A stretch of DNA of 64,000 nucleotides, from positions 1 through 64,000 of the forward strand of contig NZ_CP086382.1 of NCBI RefSeq assembly GCF_020889625.1, in the 5' to 3' direction. This stretch comes from Deinococcus radiophilus. Lineage in GTDB: Bacteria > Deinococcota > Deinococci > Deinococcales > Deinococcaceae. Below, in pieces: positions 53,583 through 64,000 of this stretch (position 1 is the first letter of the stretch; each line of letters starts with the position of its first letter). The translations under genes were made by a program, and so were the position numbers. Below the pieces are notes generated by a model. It had not been told where the DNA came from, did no database searches, and saw only the letters and a list, made by a program, of their open reading frames with translations.

Positions 53583-54191
53583 GTGCTCAGATCCCCCTAT
53601 GCCGGAGGCCACCTTGAAGTGATCGTGGGGCCGATGTTCAGTGGCAAAAGTGAAGAACTGATTCGCCGGGTCGGCCGCGCGGTGATTGCCCGTCAGCAGG
53701 TGGCCGTCTTCAAGCCGGCGCTGGATAGCCGCTACCACATCAGTGCTGTGGCCAGCCACGCTGGCCGCACCCTGGAAGCCCAGGCCGCTGCCGACACGGA
53801 CGCCATTCGCCAGGCCCTGAGCGGCGAAGGGTCGCTGCTGAGCGCCCCACCAACTCAGGTCAATGTGGTGGGCATTGATGAGGCTCAATTTTTCGGCCCA
53901 GCCCTGATTCCACTTGCCCTTGAACTGGCGGACCGGGGTGTGCGGGTGATCCTGGCCGGGCTGGACCTGGACTTCCGCGGCGAGCCGTTTGGACTGATGC
54001 CTGAGCTGCTGGCCCGCGCCGAAAGTGTAGAGAAGTTGACCGCCATCTGCACCGTCTGCGGAGCCCCAGCAACCCGCTCCCAGCGCTTGATCAGCGGACA
54101 GCCGGCTCGCTGGAGTGATCCGGTGGTGCTGATCGGAGCCCAGGAAAGCTACGAGGCCCGCTGCCGGGTTCACCATGTGGTGCAGGATTGA
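53583..54191 (+). CDS. tdk: Thymidine kinase
   Basis: A 202-residue type II thymidine kinase. Walker A is GPMFSGKSEEL, followed by the F-K-P motif, V-x-G-I-D-E-A-Q-F-F and the lasso region A-G-L-D-L-D-F-R-G-E-P-F. Zinc residues C-T-V-C-G and the late R-C-R-V-H-H are present. It phosphorylates thymidine for dTMP salvage. The GTG at 53583, five bases after TATAGT, is preferred over the TTG at 53577 because it suits leaderless initiation. Confidence 0.95.
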   Translation: MLRSPYAGGHLEVIVGPMFSGKSEELIRRVGRAVIARQQVAVFKPALDSRYHISAVASHAGRTLEAQAAADTDAIRQALSGEGSLLSAPPTQVNVVGIDEAQFFGPALIPLALELADRGVRVILAGLDLDFRGEPFGLMPELLARAESVEKLTAICTVCGAPATRSQRLISGQPARWSDPVVLIGAQESYEARCRVHHVVQD

Positions 54192-54200
54192 CGCTAAACG

Positions 54201-54235
54201 GACGGCGCTGCATTACCAGTGAATACAACGCCGTC
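54201..54235. terminator. Convergent hairpin between tdk and hpaF
   Basis: GACGGCG (54201-54207) and CGCCGTC (54229-54235) form a seven-base stem between two convergent genes. T-runs are poor, so the assignment is tentative. Confidence 0.4.
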
Positions 54236-54264
54236 TGCCAGAGAACTGAAAGTTGTCGCTGCCC

Positions 54265-54654
54265 TCAAGCCTTCTTGTAGCGCTGATGGATGTTGTTCTG
54301 TTTCCAGGTTCCGGCTTCGCTGAATTCCTGAATTTCCAGCGAGAGGGCCAGGGGACGGTGAGCGAACTCGTCTGCGAAATGACGGCTCAAGGCGGCAAAC
54401 AGCTGGTCCCCGGTGACCTGCCGGACCTCTTCACTGCGCCCGGCGCCGATCTTGAGGATGACATGCACAAAAGCGTCGTTCGGCTCGGTGCTGTCGGCCA
54501 CTTCGTACTCACTGAGGCGGTAGGCACGGGCGCGAATCCCACCCACAGGGTAGGTGTTGGCGTGGGCCAGCAGGACGCCGTTCAACTCCCGCAACAGCTC
54601 GGGGATGCGCGGCGTATTGATGTTATCGGTGTACTCGACAGTGAGGTGGGGCAT
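54265..54654 (-). CDS. hpaF: 5-carboxymethyl-2-hydroxymuconate isomerase (HpaF)
   Basis: A 129-residue tautomerase of the homoprotocatechuate pathway. From the ATG at 54654 it reads M-P-H-L-T-V-E-Y, placing the catalytic Pro directly after the initiator Met, as in the CHMI family. The A-R-A-Y-R-L-S-E-Y-E-V-A-D segment and D-A-F-V-H-V are typical. A longer reading frame to 54696 would bury the essential proline, so it is rejected. Last gene of the hpa operon. Confidence 0.9.
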   Translation of the reverse strand: MPHLTVEYTDNINTPRIPELLRELNGVLLAHANTYPVGGIRARAYRLSEYEVADSTEPNDAFVHVILKIGAGRSEEVRQVTGDQLFAALSRHFADEFAHRPLALSLEIQEFSEAGTWKQNNIHQRYKKA

Positions 54655-54710
54655 ATCGGTGCAGAAAGTCATAGGTTGAAGGCGGCTGGCCCCCAAAGAG
54701 CCGGAGCCTT

Positions 54711-54736
54711 GGCAGAAGCAGCGATTGCCTTCTGCC
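54711..54736. repeat. Short palindrome in the hpaF-hpaG gap
   Basis: GGCAGAAG and CTTCTGCC, eight-base arms ten bases apart. A related palindrome lies in the next gap (55615-55642), and similar CCTCTGC words recur in cobQ. Confidence 0.6.
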
Positions 54737-54760
54737 GCCGGTTTGCCGCCTTCTGCCTTC

Positions 54761-55549
54761 TTACTTCCGCTCTCCTTCTTCGGCGATCAAGGGCTCAGCG
54801 CTCTCGTCTTCCAGGGCGACCGGGTTTACCAGGGCACCCAGGCCTTCCACTTCCATGCGCATCACGTCGCCGGGGTGAACATGGCTCACGCCTTTGGGGG
54901 TGCCGGTCAGAATCACGTCGCCGGCTTCGAGGGTCATGAAGCGGCTCATGAATTCGATCAGTTCGGGGCCACGGCGGATCATGTCGGACGTGCTGCCTTC
55001 CTGGCGTAGTTCGTCGTTCACATATGAGCGGATCGCCAGATCGTAGGGATCTTTGATCTCGTCTTTGGTGACAAAATACGGCCCCATGGGACCGAAGGTA
55101 TCCCAGCCCTTGGCGCGCATGGGGGGGCGGTAGTAGTTGCTCACGTAGTCGCGCACCACCAGATCGTTGGAGATGGTGTAGCCGCCGATGTAATCCTCGG
55201 CGTCCTTTTCCTTGACGCGGCGGGCGTCGCGCCCGATCACGATGGCCAGTTCGCACTCGTAGTGCATGTACTGGGCGCCACGCGGGTAGATCACCGTACC
55301 GCCGTGGGGCAGCAAACTGGTGTTGGGCTTGAGGAACATCACAGGTTCTTCAGGCTTCTCGAACCCCAATTCCTTGACGTGATCGCCGTAGTTCAGCGCC
55401 AGCGCGATGACTTTGCCGGGTTTGAGAGGCAGCAGGAACTGCACGTCGTCGGGGTTATGGCTCTCACCAGCGGCGTCATACAGCAGGCCGTCTTGGCGCA
55501 GTTCGCCGGTCAGGGTGCGGCCACCCACCATAAAGTTTGCGGTTTTCAT
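54761..55549 (-). CDS. hpaG: FAH-family hydrolase/isomerase (HpaG-like)
   Basis: A 262-residue single-domain fumarylacetoacetase-family protein. The metal site is seen in M-H-Y-E-C-E-L-A-I-V-I-G (E-x-E) and D-L-V-V-R-D-Y; G-T-P-K-G-V and G-D-V-I-L-T-G are the C-terminal marks. It probably decarboxylates 5-oxopent-3-ene-1,2,5-tricarboxylate and isomerises the product. E. coli HpaG has two such domains; only one is present here, so a homodimer is expected. AGGAG precedes the ATG at 55549. Confidence 0.88.
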   Translation of the reverse strand: MKTANFMVGGRTLTGELRQDGLLYDAAGESHNPDDVQFLLPLKPGKVIALALNYGDHVKELGFEKPEEPVMFLKPNTSLLPHGGTVIYPRGAQYMHYECELAIVIGRDARRVKEKDAEDYIGGYTISNDLVVRDYVSNYYRPPMRAKGWDTFGPMGPYFVTKDEIKDPYDLAIRSYVNDELRQEGSTSDMIRRGPELIEFMSRFMTLEAGDVILTGTPKGVSHVHPGDVMRMEVEGLGALVNPVALEDESAEPLIAEEGERK

Positions 55550-55614
55550 GTTTTTCTCCTTCTGGCCGGTGCCCAGGAGTCAGGAACACAGCCATATGTT
55601 TGAACAAGAGCCAG

Positions 55615-55642
55615 GGGCAGAGGGCCGAATCGCTCTCTGCCC
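55615..55642. repeat. Short palindrome in the hpaG-hpaD gap
   Basis: GGGCAGAG and CTCTGCCC with 12 bases between. It is related to the palindrome at 54711; both may act as RNA processing or stability hairpins. Confidence 0.6.
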
Positions 55643-55657
55643 GCTGCCTCAGGTGAC

Positions 55658-56628
55658 TTAGATCACATGCACGGGAATGCCGGTCAGTGCGCCCTCTTTG
55701 GGGGTCTGAATGCCGCCGCCGAAAGCTTCCATCGGGCTGGCCTCTTCGAACCAGCTCTTGGGGGTTTTGGCTCCCCAGAGGGTCTGGCGGCGGGGATCGT
55801 CGCGCATCCACCGGATCGGCTCGAAGTCGGGGTCCACCGTGATGTAGTCGCTGGTGTAGAGCTCGATGCGGTGGCCGTCGGGGTCGCGGATGTACAGGAA
55901 AAAGGCGTTGGAAACACCGTGACGGCCAGGGCCGCGCTCGATCAGTTCAGGCTTGCGGGCACCCGCCAGGATGTCGCAGGTCTTGATGATGCTCATGGCA
56001 TCGGGCATCCAGTAGGCCCAGTGGTGCAGGCAGGGGCCGGCGCCGTTGGTCAGGGCAAAGTCGTGGACACCGCCGCGGCGCTGAATCCAGGCGGCCCAGT
56101 GACCGTCGTTTTCGTCCACGGTGTACTCGGACAGGCGGAAGCCCAGTTCCTTCATGTACCAGTCCATGGTGGCTTTGACGTCCGGCACGCGCACGTTGCA
56201 GTGGTCCACCCGCTGCAGACCGGGGCCGCGGTGCTGGTGGTACTCCTGCAGCAGCCAGGGGTAGGTTTTCACCTCGTGGTAGAAGGCCACCGGGATGCCG
56301 AACGGGTCTTGCAGGCGCAGGATGCGGGGACGGTCCAGTTCCTCTTCCCAGCGGTGCGGCAATTTGTTTTCTTCGGCCAGGGCCACCAAGGCGTCCAGGC
56401 TGGCCTCGTCGCGCACCCGGTAGCCCAGGTGCCGCACGCGGGGTGTCTCGCCTTCCCCGCACTGTTCGAGCTTGAGGGTCCACTCGCGGTCTTCCACGCC
56501 GCGCAGGTACAGGGCGTTCGACTCCTCGTGCAGCACGTTCATGCCCAGCAGGTCCACGTAGAATTCACGGCTGGCAGCCAGATCACGGACAGTAAAGATC
56601 GCCTGGGCGATACGGATCACATCGGGGT

Positions 56629-56632
<4 letters not shown>
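55658..56632 (-). CDS. hpaD: 3,4-dihydroxyphenylacetate 2,3-dioxygenase (HpaD)
   Basis: A 324-residue extradiol ring-cleavage enzyme of the vicinal-oxygen-chelate fold. Metal ligands are His in V-D-H-C-N-V (about residue 155), His in C-L-H-H-W-A-Y-W (about 214) and Glu in [10 protein letters not shown] (about 267). Matches the Mn/Fe HPCD class from Arthrobacter and Brevibacterium. Opens homoprotocatechuate to 5-carboxymethyl-2-hydroxymuconate semialdehyde. Start ATG overlaps the hpaB stop (ATGA). Confidence 0.93.
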
Positions 56633-58163
<1,531 letters not shown>

Positions 58164-58167
<4 letters not shown>

Positions 58168-58999
58168 TTCTTTGCTCCTTTTCTGTCCTTGTCACTTCGG
58201 TGTTTATCCGTAAACTCGCGGCGGGTAAACACGCCGCCCTGGTACTGCTCGGCAGGGTCGCTGGGGTCAGCCTCTTCCTCAGGCAGTGCCTCCGCGTAGA
58301 CCTCAGCGTTATCCTGCGGGTCGTACCCCAGCGCGTCCCAGCCGTCTTCCGTGACCCACTTGCGGGTGTTGGCGCTGGTTCCGGCCACCGTCAGGAAACC
58401 GATGCCCGGCGCTGAAATAGCGTTGCCGAACAGCTGCGCCGCGTCACCCGGGCTGAGCCAGCTGGACAGATGGCGGCGGTTCTCCGGCGCTTCGGCAAAG
58501 GAATAGATCCGCACCGCCACGAACTCCAGCCCGTACTTGTCCCAGTACATCCGCCCCAGCGCCTCGGCGAATACTTTGCTGACGCCGTAGTAGGTGTCGG
58601 GCCGCACCGGCATGCTTGGGCTGACCGTCTCGGAGCGCGGGTAGAACCCGGCGGCGTGCACGCTGGAGGCGAACACCACCCGCCGCACCTCACCCCAGCG
58701 GGCCGCTTCCATCAGGTGATGCATCCCGGCGATGTTCACGTCCAAAATGGTCCCAAACTCGCCTTCGGTGGAGATCCCGCCCAGGTGGATGATGGCGTCC
58801 ATGCCCTGCGCAGCTTCCTGCACCTGGCCCGGGTCGGTCAGGTCGGCGTAGACGATCTCCTCGCCCTGTGCCGCCGCTCCCAGATCGGTGCCGGGCCGGT
58901 CGCTCAGGCGCAGCAACGCGAACTGCCCGGCCAGGCTCCGGCGCAGGGACCGGCCCACCGTGCCAGCGGCTCCGGTCAGCAGGACGCGGCGGGACTGGA

Positions 59000-59003
<4 letters not shown>
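58164..59003 (-). CDS. NAD-dependent epimerase/uronate-dehydrogenase-like SDR in the hpa operon
   Basis: A 279-residue extended SDR. G-A-A-G-T-V-G is the nucleotide-binding motif, then [17 protein letters not shown] and Y-Y-G-V-S-K (Tyr and Lys). The pattern is closest to uronate dehydrogenases. Start is GTG at 59003, overlapping the hpaE stop as GTGA, so it is co-translated with the aromatic pathway. Its role there is unclear; it could oxidise a hydroxy- or sugar-acid by-product, or belong to another route. Confidence 0.8.
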
Positions 59004-60562
<1,559 letters not shown>

Positions 60563-60747
60563 GCAGTTCCTCCTTGTCGGGCCTGTGTGTGGCAGCCCGC
60601 CCCTGCGCTGCGCATGGCAACTGGGACGGCTTAAGATTTCGGCCCGGATTTCTCGTGATTCCCTTTACTCTACGGGATGAGTGGGACAGACGCCACTGTA
60701 AGTTCTGTGATTCCTAGACCCGACCTTTGTAGGAAAGGACAACGACC

Positions 60748-61821
60748 CTACGGATCTCCTGCGGGGCTGAAGGCCAGGTACAGCCGCGCCAGCAACGCGG
60801 GATCACTCAGCGATCCGTCCAGAGCCTGCTCGGCGCGGCGCAGACGGTAGCGCAGTGTATTAACATGCACATTCTGCTGCTCGGCCAGCTCGGCGAGGGT
60901 GCCCTGATGGGCCAGATAAGCCCGCAAGGTGGACTCGGTGCGCCCACCGTCATCCAGATCGGCCAGCAGGGCCTGGACCTGGCGGCGCAGCGGTGTCAGC
61001 CTACCCTGGGTGAGCAGGGCGTACAGCGGGTCCATCTGCTGGAAAATCTGGTGTCCGGGGCGACCTGCCAGCGACGACAGCGCCTGCTGCGCCTCCTGCA
61101 AGGCCTGGACTGGAGCAGTGCGGCGGTGCAGGCCGCTGACCCCCAGCCGGACGGACGGCCCGGTGCTGGCCTTGAGGGCTTCATACAGTTCCTCAGCTTC
61201 ACGCAGCAGGTCACGGGCGGGCCAGAGCCACACGGCTTGATCGCCGCGTACGGTACAGAGTCCCTGCCCGACCCGCTCTGCGAAATAGCCTTCCCCAGCC
61301 CCGGCCAGGACGTCTAATGCGTGCGCCTGCGCCGCCCGCGCACCGGCTCCGCGCCCGACCGCCGGACCTAATCCGGCCACCGCCACTGCATAAGCATCCG
61401 GTCCCAGGGTGGCCGGGTCGCTGACACCACTCAGCAGGGCGTCCAGGGTGCGCTCACCCACCCGCCGGCGGGCCGCCCCCGCAGCGGCGGTTTGCAGGCG
61501 GGCCAGCAGCGCATATTCGGCGGCCAGCGATCCCAGCGCCGCCCACTCAGGGGGCAGCCACAGCTCCAGCCGCCCCACATGCCGCCGTCCGTGGGTCAGG
61601 CGCAGGCTCTGGGGACTCACTCCAGCGGGCGGTTCACCCGCCCCGGCCACCAGCGGACCCCAGCTGGCGTAGACTTCGGCCCGTCCCCCGGTGCGCGCCG
61701 CCAGCAGCCTGACCAGAGCCTCCTCGGGCCGGGTTCCTGTCGCGGCCCGGCGCAGTTCGGCCAACAGTTCCAGCAGTTCGGGGCGGGCCAGCAGGTCAGG
61801 GAGGGAAGATACATGCGGCAT
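60748..61821 (-). CDS. PucR/CdaR-type helix-turn-helix regulator, probable hpa regulator
   Basis: A 357-residue regulator. The N-terminal part is GAF-like and Ala/Leu/Arg-rich; the C-terminal domain ends in T-L-A-E-L-A-E-Q-Q-N-V-H-V-N-T-L-R-Y-R-L-R-R-A-E, the PucR HTH signature. The ATG at 61821 is chosen; the frame to 61965 lacks family-like sequence. Positioned directly upstream of hpaE on the same strand, so it probably senses 4-hydroxyphenylacetate or homoprotocatechuate and activates the operon. Divergent from treY. Confidence 0.8.
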   Translation of the reverse strand: MPHVSSLPDLLARPELLELLAELRRAATGTRPEEALVRLLAARTGGRAEVYASWGPLVAGAGEPPAGVSPQSLRLTHGRRHVGRLELWLPPEWAALGSLAAEYALLARLQTAAAGAARRRVGERTLDALLSGVSDPATLGPDAYAVAVAGLGPAVGRGAGARAAQAHALDVLAGAGEGYFAERVGQGLCTVRGDQAVWLWPARDLLREAEELYEALKASTGPSVRLGVSGLHRRTAPVQALQEAQQALSSLAGRPGHQIFQQMDPLYALLTQGRLTPLRRQVQALLADLDDGGRTESTLRAYLAHQGTLAELAEQQNVHVNTLRYRLRRAEQALDGSLSDPALLARLYLAFSPAGDP

Positions 61822-61948
61822 GGTGTAGGGGCCACTGTAATGCAGTCCGGTCGCCAGTGACACGACATCTCCCCGGACCACCAATACCGAAGCCGCCCTA
61901 AAGCCTGCCCAGTGGCAGGCGCTGACCCTGATCCGGCAGACTGCCTGG

Positions 61949-64000
61949 GTGAACATTCCCGCCAATACCTACCGCCTGCAGATCACGCCGGACGCCGGGC
62001 TGGAACACGCCGCACAGACCCTGGATTACCTGCATCAGCTGGGTGTCCACTGGGTTTACCTGTCGCCCATCTTGCGTTCCAGCGAAAGCTCCGACCACGG
62101 TTACGACGTGACCGACCCCACCGGCGTGGACCCGGCGCGGGGTGGCCCTGAGGCCCTCGCCGAACTCGCACAGGCGGCGCATCAGCGCGGCATGGGTGTA
62201 CTGGTGGATATCGTCCCCAACCATCAGGGTGTAGCGGTACCGGAACACAACCCCTGGTGGTGGTCGGTCCTACAAGAAGGTCAGGGGTCGCGCTACGCGG
62301 CAGCCTTCGACATCGACTGGGCAGCGGGAGAGGGCAAGCTTCTGCTGCCGGTCCTGGCCGATGAGGCGGACCTCGCGGCGCTGCGGCTGGAAGGCGGCCA
62401 TCTCTACTACCACGACCTGAAATTGCCGCTGGCGGCGGGAAGCTGGAAGGAGGGCGACGAACCAGCCGAGGTCCATGAGCGTCAGCACTACCGCCTGATC
62501 GACTGGCGGCGTGGGGACGCCGAACTGAATTATCGGCGCTTTTTTACCATCACTACCCTGGCTGGGGTGCGGGTCGAGAATCCGGACGTGCTGGAAGCTT
62601 CGCACACCGAAATCCTGCGTTGGGTCCACAGTGGCCTGGTGGACGGCCTGCGGATCGACCACCCGGACGGTCTGCGTGACCCGGCCAGTTACCTCCAGGC
62701 GCTGCAAGACCTCACTGGAGGCGTCTACACGGTAGTGGAGAAGATCCTGGAACCTGGTGAGGAGCTGCCCGCCCACTGGGCCACCCAGGGCACCACCGGC
62801 TACGACGCCCTGGCCGAGATTGACCGGCTGCTGACCGACCCGGCGGGTGAGGTTCCTCTGACCGACCTGGACACCCGGCTGCGCGGCGGCGAGGCGCTGG
62901 ACTGGGCGGCGCTGACCCACGGCACCAAGCGGGCCGTGACCGATACCACCCTGCACGCCGAGGTTGAGCGCCTGGCCCGCAGCGCGGCACAAGACGGCCT
63001 GTCACTCGACCACACCACCTTGGTAGACGCCCTGAGCGAAGTGCTGGCCAACTTCGGGGTGTACCGCTCCTATCTGCCGCACGGTCAAGAAGAACTGGCT
63101 GGGGCGTTACAGCGCGCTGCGGACCGCCGCCCGGACCTGCAAGGGGCACTGGACGCCCTGGCCCCGGTGCTGGGCCTGAACGCGGCCACGGACGCCGACC
63201 TGAGCGAGACAGCCCGCCGCTTGCAGCAGACCTCCGGCATGGTGATGGCCAAAGGCGTGGAGGACACCGCCTTTTACCGCTACTCCCGGCTGACTTCGCT
63301 GAACGAGGTGGGCAGCGACCCCTCGCAGTTCGCGCTGACGCCCGAGGAGGTCCACGCGGCCTTTGCGCGGCGCCTGGAACACTGGCCCCATGGCCTGACA
63401 GCGCTGTCTACCCACGACACCAAGCGCTCCGAGGGGGTCCGCGCCCGCATCAAGGTGCTGGCCGAACTGCCGGGAGAATGGGAAAGCTTGGTGCTGGCGG
63501 TGCAAGAAGCAGTCAAAGGCAGCGACGCCGATATCGGGGATGGACCGCTGCTCAACCTCACCTTGCAGGCCGTCGTCGGAGCCTGGCCGGTCAGCGCCGA
63601 GCGGGCGGGCGACTACGCTGTCAAGGCGGCGCGGGAAGCGGGCCTGCACACGACCTGGCTGGACCCAGACCCAGCCTTTGAAGGGCGCCTGGCCCAGCTG
63701 GTGCGCCGCCTGACTGAAGGCGACCTGCAAGCCCGGCTGGAGCAGTTCGCCGGGGCCACCAAGGGACCGGGCTACAGCAACGCCCTGGCCCAGAAGCTGA
63801 TCGCCCTGACCATGCCCGGCGTGCCGGACGTGTATCAGGGATCGGAGGTGTGGTCCCCAGCCCTGGTAGACCCCGACAACCGCCGCCCGGTGGACTACGC
63901 GGCACTCTCTGAGCGGCTGGCCGCGCTGGACCAGGACGAACCCGGCTACGGCGAGCCTGGACCACGCTCAGCCATCACCATTGACGGCCACGGCGACGTG
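61949..64000 (+). CDS. treY: Malto-oligosyltrehalose synthase TreY (partial)
   Basis: The first 684 codons of a GH13 isomerase that turns the reducing end of maltodextrins into a trehalose unit. N-terminal A-N-T-Y-R-L-Q-I, L-S-P-I and D-H-G-Y-D-V are diagnostic for TreY; then V-D-I-V-P-N-H, D-G-L-R-I-D-H-P-D-G (nucleophile), V-V-E-K-I-L (acid Glu), and S-T-H-D-T-K-R-S-E-G-V-R-A-R. The frame is open through the right edge. Start GTG at 61949, 127 bases from the divergent regulator. A treZ partner is expected beyond the edge. Trehalose suits desiccation tolerance. Confidence 0.95.
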   Translation, partial: MNIPANTYRLQITPDAGLEHAAQTLDYLHQLGVHWVYLSPILRSSESSDHGYDVTDPTGVDPARGGPEALAELAQAAHQRGMGVLVDIVPNHQGVAVPEHNPWWWSVLQEGQGSRYAAAFDIDWAAGEGKLLLPVLADEADLAALRLEGGHLYYHDLKLPLAAGSWKEGDEPAEVHERQHYRLIDWRRGDAELNYRRFFTITTLAGVRVENPDVLEASHTEILRWVHSGLVDGLRIDHPDGLRDPASYLQALQDLTGGVYTVVEKILEPGEELPAHWATQGTTGYDALAEIDRLLTDPAGEVPLTDLDTRLRGGEALDWAALTHGTKRAVTDTTLHAEVERLARSAAQDGLSLDHTTLVDALSEVLANFGVYRSYLPHGQEELAGALQRAADRRPDLQGALDALAPVLGLNAATDADLSETARRLQQTSGMVMAKGVEDTAFYRYSRLTSLNEVGSDPSQFALTPEEVHAAFARRLEHWPHGLTALSTHDTKRSEGVRARIKVLAELPGEWESLVLAVQEAVKGSDADIGDGPLLNLTLQAVVGAWPVSAERAGDYAVKAAREAGLHTTWLDPDPAFEGRLAQLVRRLTEGDLQARLEQFAGATKGPGYSNALAQKLIALTMPGVPDVYQGSEVWSPALVDPDNRRPVDYAALSERLAALDQDEPGYGEPGPRSAITIDGHGDV

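Overview
The window reads as part of a Deinococcus replicon, most likely a plasmid or megaplasmid rather than the main chromosome. Protein content supports this: late cobalamin genes, a DUF2171 protein, haem/siderophore uptake, a homoprotocatechuate pathway and a TreY trehalose enzyme. So do the high GC content, many TTG/GTG starts with 1-4 base stop/start overlaps, and short intergenic repeats. The plasmid assignment rests on an iteron-type origin (17013-17348) followed by an AT-rich palindrome and a RepA-like initiator (17463-18839). No rRNA or tRNA gene and no CRISPR array was seen. Genus is inferred from remembered family resemblance, not from a search.

Layout. 1-6764 (minus): a 38-residue secreted-type peptide, a TPR protein with a C-terminal winged helix, a WYL regulator, then type I-C cas3, cas5c and the start of cas8c, all on one strand and tightly packed. 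cas8c may carry a frameshift near the left edge. 7055-16915 (minus): two cobalamin operons, cobQ-cobU-cobT-cobS and riboswitch-btuF-cobO-cbiA-cbiB-cobC, separated by a plus-strand short-chain dehydrogenase and a 117-bp palindromic repeat. 17013-22528: replication origin, rep, a beta-propeller phytase lipoprotein, an IS982-type element, an IS3-type element and gene remnants. 22733-33222: a UvrA class II ATPase, a cysteine hydrolase, a dead cupin gene, a DUF808 membrane protein, a truncated globin divergent from an Rrf2 regulator and YwiC-like protein, a ZIP transporter, a 2',3'-cyclic phosphodiesterase/nucleotidase and an unknown gene.

33367-43531: iron acquisition. A DUF2470-siderophore-interacting protein is divergent from an HmuTUV-type ABC importer. 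A phosphopantetheinyl transferase follows, then a dihydroxybenzoate cluster: broken isochorismate synthase, DHB-AMP ligase, isochorismatase-ArCP, a stand-alone condensation domain and the DHB dehydrogenase. No elongating NRPS module is present, so the logic resembles the VibH step of vibriobactin assembly, in which an acyl carrier protein is condensed with a free amine. Isochorismate synthase carries an out-of-frame internal deletion and the transferase looks internally shortened, so the pathway may be decaying.

43729-53378: a sugar transferase, a methyltransferase, DUF2171, a PhoX-like phosphatase with a small partner, a second copy of the palindromic repeat, and a three-gene polysaccharide locus (TPR-glycosidase, membrane HEAT protein, membrane glycosyltransferase). 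53583-54191: thymidine kinase, apparently leaderless. 54265-61821 (minus): a PucR-type regulator and the hpaE-epimerase-hpaB-hpaD-hpaG-hpaF operon for 4-hydroxyphenylacetate degradation. 61949-64000: the start of treY.

The strongest candidate for something undescribed is the secreted peptide next to a TPR regulator at the head of the cas operon. It suggests peptide-signalled control of type I-C immunity. The second is the VibH-like catecholate cluster.
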